Shown here: positions 6,619 to 8,053 of the stretch, piece by piece
Layout of the letters: each line of letters opens with the position of its first letter
Numbering within the stretch: the stretch's first letter is position 1
NCBI GenBank assembly: GCA_024276815.1
Contig: JAJRWM010000180.1
Coordinates: forward strand, 1 to 8,053
Direction: 5' to 3'
Origin: a bacterium
Lineage (GTDB): Bacteria > JACRDZ01 > JAJRWM01
DNA length: 8,053 nt
The notes under the pieces: model-generated
Told to the model about the DNA's origin: nothing
The model's input: the letters and a program-made list of their open reading frames with translations, nothing else
Databases searched by the model: none
Program-made: the position numbers and the translations under genes

Positions 6619-7923
6619 TTAACCTAACTTTCTGATAATTTCCCCGCTCAGCAGTTCATCGTTCATTTTGGGCAGGATCTGGCGAATCAAGGCGGTTCCC
6701 TTTTTACAGGTCAGCGCCGAGGCGTGCCCGGTCAGGTATTCGGAAAACGAAAGGAGCGCGTTCTTCTGGTAATTCAGGGCGGAGACCGGCCTGGCTAAAG
6801 ACGGAGTAACCGCTTCCTGGAAGGAAGGCAGTTCGCCTGAATCGACCAGCTTACCAACGATTTCGTCCAGGCTGCGCACATCATCCAAAGAAAACTGTTC
6901 TTTATTCGGCGCATGGTCAGCTTCCTCACTGTAGCCTCCGGGATGAGTCCTTGAGCCGGCCGAAAACATGGAAACCCCGGAACGCATCATGGTATCCCTT
7001 AGTGGCGGGGCTTCCCTGGTTGTCAGGATTATCTCAGCTTCCGGAAAGACCAGCCTTAAAAGAGCGGCAAGGCGCTGGAATTCAAGGTCGCTGATGGGAG
7101 CCGGAGGTGTTTTCAGGGGCGCGTCTAACGCCGGTTTTAAGCGGGGCAAAGAGAAACTGGAAGGATAGAAGCCAAAACGTTCTTTTATTTCCCGGGCGTG
7201 GGCGACCAGCCCCAAAAAATCATAATGATAATTTCTCAGGCCCAGTAAAATGCCCAGGCCCACCTCGGTAAAACCGGCCTCAACCGCTTTAAGCGGAGCG
7301 TTAATACGATTCTCAAAATTGGCTTTTGCCCCGCTGGGATGCATGGTCTTGTAAGTCTGCGGATGGTAGGTTTCCTGGAAAAGAATATAAGTGCCGGCCC
7401 CCGCTTCTTTGAGGTGGGCGTATTCGTCCGCGCTTAAAGGAGCTACTTCGAGGTTCACCCGGGCGATACCCGGAGTTGACCGGACAGTTTTGATAACCTC
7501 GCTTAAATAATCTTTGCGGGAATCATGCGGGTTTTCCCCGCAAATCAGCAATACGATGCGGTGGCCGGTCCGGGCCAGGGCTTTCGCCTCTTTTCTTATT
7601 TCGGGCAAGGTCAGTTGGCGGCGAACCAGTTTTTTGTTATCGAACCTGAAGCCGCAATACAAACAGTTGTTTTTGCAGATATTCGTAAAATACAGCGGAG
7701 CGAAAAGGGCTACCCGCTGGCCAAAGTTTTTTTCTTTTATCTTGATCGCCTGTTCGATTAAAGAGTTTGTCTTGCCTTTCAGGAGAAGTTTCGCCGCTTG
7801 CCGAAGGTCCAGCCCCCCGCCGGCGCCGGCTTGAGCGGTTAATTCATCTATTTCAGGTGAAGTGGTAGCCTGAGCCTCTTCGAGAGCCAACTCGATTTGT
7901 GAATGAAAGAGAGTTAAATCCAT
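6619..7923 (-). CDS. Radical SAM tyrosine lyase of the ThiH/HydG family without the HydG auxiliary-cluster cysteines
   Basis: The 434-residue protein starts at the ATG 7923-7921. AGGA lies 7 bases upstream, and a promoter overlaps any longer reading. After a helical N-terminus comes APLYFTNICKNNCLYCGF (75-92), with Cys83, Cys87 and Cys90 binding the SAM cluster. Then come CGENP (128-132), VNLEVAPLSADEYAHLKEAG (156-175), FQETYH (182-187), MHPSGAKANF (194-203), SFSLPRLKPAL (256-266), TTREAPPLRD (301-310) and SAGSRTHPGGY (321-331). These motifs are shared with ThiH and HydG, which cleave tyrosine to p-cresol and dehydroglycine. The length lies between ThiH (about 375) and HydG (about 470). The C-terminal extension resembles HydG (PSF at 366-368, NALLSFSEYL at 388-397), but Gln369, Val372 and Gln386 stand where HydG has cluster cysteines. 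Canonical HydG function is therefore unlikely. A ThiH-like supply of dehydroglycine, or a third role, is possible. No hyd or thi gene is adjacent. Confidence 0.82.
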   Translation of the reverse strand: MDLTLFHSQIELALEEAQATTSPEIDELTAQAGAGGGLDLRQAAKLLLKGKTNSLIEQAIKIKEKNFGQRVALFAPLYFTNICKNNCLYCGFRFDNKKLVRRQLTLPEIRKEAKALARTGHRIVLLICGENPHDSRKDYLSEVIKTVRSTPGIARVNLEVAPLSADEYAHLKEAGAGTYILFQETYHPQTYKTMHPSGAKANFENRINAPLKAVEAGFTEVGLGILLGLRNYHYDFLGLVAHAREIKERFGFYPSSFSLPRLKPALDAPLKTPPAPISDLEFQRLAALLRLVFPEAEIILTTREAPPLRDTMMRSGVSMFSAGSRTHPGGYSEEADHAPNKEQFSLDDVRSLDEIVGKLVDSGELPSFQEAVTPSLARPVSALNYQKNALLSFSEYLTGHASALTCKKGTALIRQILPKMNDELLSGEIIRKLG

Positions 7924-7929
7924 GAATGT

Positions 7930-7935
7930 TTCCTG
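7930..7935 (-). promoter_or_regulatory. Ribosome binding site of the tyrosine lyase gene
   Basis: On the minus strand this reads CAGGAA, with AGGA 7 bases before the ATG at 7923. It favours this start over the in-frame TTG at 7974, which lies inside the promoter. Confidence 0.7.
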
Positions 7936-7945
7936 TTTTTCAAAG

Positions 7946-7974
7946 ATTATAACACCCGCCCGGCTATTGGTCAA
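7946..7974 (-). promoter_or_regulatory. Near-consensus sigma-70 promoter for the tyrosine lyase gene
   Basis: On the minus strand there is TTGACC (7974-7969) as -35, a 17-base spacer, and a perfect TATAAT (7951-7946) as -10. Five of six -35 and six of six -10 positions match consensus. Transcription would start near 7939, giving a leader of about 16 bases, too short for a riboswitch. Strong basal expression is expected unless a repressor acts. Confidence 0.82.
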
Positions 7975-7980
7975 TGACCC

Positions 7981-8040
7981 TGAAGCAAAGTTCCTTCACT
8001 CTAGCCGACCGTTTCAGGGCGGCAACCCGCTTTCAGGGTT
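7981..8040. other. Three consecutive small stem-loops, function unknown
   Basis: TGAAG (7981-7985) pairs with CTTCA (7994-7998). GCCG-CC (8004-8010, A8008 bulged) pairs with GGCGGC (8018-8023). AACCC (8024-8028) pairs with GGGTT (8036-8040). The last two hairpins abut directly and both have TTTCA in the loop side, followed by GGG. On the minus strand the same TTCAGGG core appears at 7984-7978. The region is upstream of the 7946-7974 promoter, so it is not the leader of that gene. It could be the 3' end of something beyond the window, an operator region or part of an RNA. The remaining bases to 8053 show no gene. Confidence 0.35.
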
Positions 8041-8053
8041 AGCTTTCTCACCA

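Noticed and set aside
6616-6624. GGTTTAACC as an operator palindrome near the HTH gene promoter.
   Set aside because: The arms are only 4 bp and overlap the stop codon of the tyrosine lyase gene. This is too short to separate from chance.
6619-7923. Calling this gene hydG or thiH outright.
   Set aside because: The HydG auxiliary-cluster cysteines are missing, and ThiH normally lacks the extra C-terminal segment. The context supports neither, so no symbol is given.
7924-7974. In-frame N-terminal extension of the tyrosine lyase starting with TTG at 7974.
   Set aside because: The TTG is the first three bases of the -35 box, and the extension covers the TATAAT -10 box. The ATG at 7923 has a good ribosome binding site and gives the N-terminus expected for the family.
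8011-8040. A SAM-I riboswitch core, because of the CGGCAACC string.
   Set aside because: The flanking helices and the GATGAA element of the S-box are absent, and the segment lies upstream of the only promoter here.
8004-8053. A tRNA or tmRNA 3' end, because the window finishes in ACCA after hairpins.
   Set aside because: There is no T-loop consensus (GGTTCRA), no 7-bp acceptor pairing and no anticodon arm. The ACCA looks coincidental.
1-8053. CRISPR arrays, insertion sequences, prophage genes or a defence island.
   Set aside because: No regularly spaced direct repeats, transposase, integrase, nuclease or toxin-antitoxin motifs were found in any of the translated genes.

Overview
The window looks like chromosomal DNA of an anaerobic bacterium with a Gram-negative-type cell envelope. 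The reasons are a divergent polysaccharide deacetylase (YibQ type) directly after what looks like the end of a C-terminal processing protease, two envelope glycosyltransferases, and two radical SAM enzymes, one of them of the oxygen-sensitive tyrosine lyase class. Base composition is near 50% G+C by eye, with one AT-richer gene (5913-6545). I cannot assign a phylum. Desulfobacterota or an uncultivated candidate phylum would both fit, but that is inference.

Plus strand, 1-4269: five tightly packed genes that read as one operon. They are the last 41 codons of a probable S41 protease, a membrane-anchored YibQ-type deacetylase-fold protein, tsaD (tRNA t6A synthesis, TTG start), a family 2 glycosyltransferase and a radical SAM protein with a reduced SPASM/Twitch C-terminus. 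Gaps are 3, 18, 1 and -4 bases. I see no promoter inside, so transcription probably starts upstream of the window.

Middle, 4270-4395: a short gap between convergent genes. It is almost filled by an 89-base element: a 16-bp hairpin with a 3-base loop, enclosed by a perfect 7-bp inverted repeat. It probably ends transcription from both sides and may be a dispersed repeat.

Minus strand, 7974 down to 4396: three genes. A radical SAM tyrosine lyase related to ThiH and HydG (6619-7923) has a near-consensus promoter (TTGACC-17-TATAAT) and a clear ribosome binding site. Next comes a second promoter (TTGTTT-17-TATGAT) driving a two-gene unit: an HTH protein with a basic linker and long coiled coil, and a polytopic GT-C-type glycosyltransferase 11 bases behind it.

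Right edge, 7975-8053: no gene, but three consecutive small stem-loops that share a TTCAGGG motif. They lie upstream of the last promoter and their function is unknown.

The most interesting item is the tyrosine lyase. It keeps the SAM-binding cysteines and the ThiH/HydG core and has a HydG-like C-terminal extension. At the three positions where HydG carries its auxiliary iron-sulfur cluster cysteines it has Gln, Val and Gln. No hydE, hydF or thi gene lies in the window.
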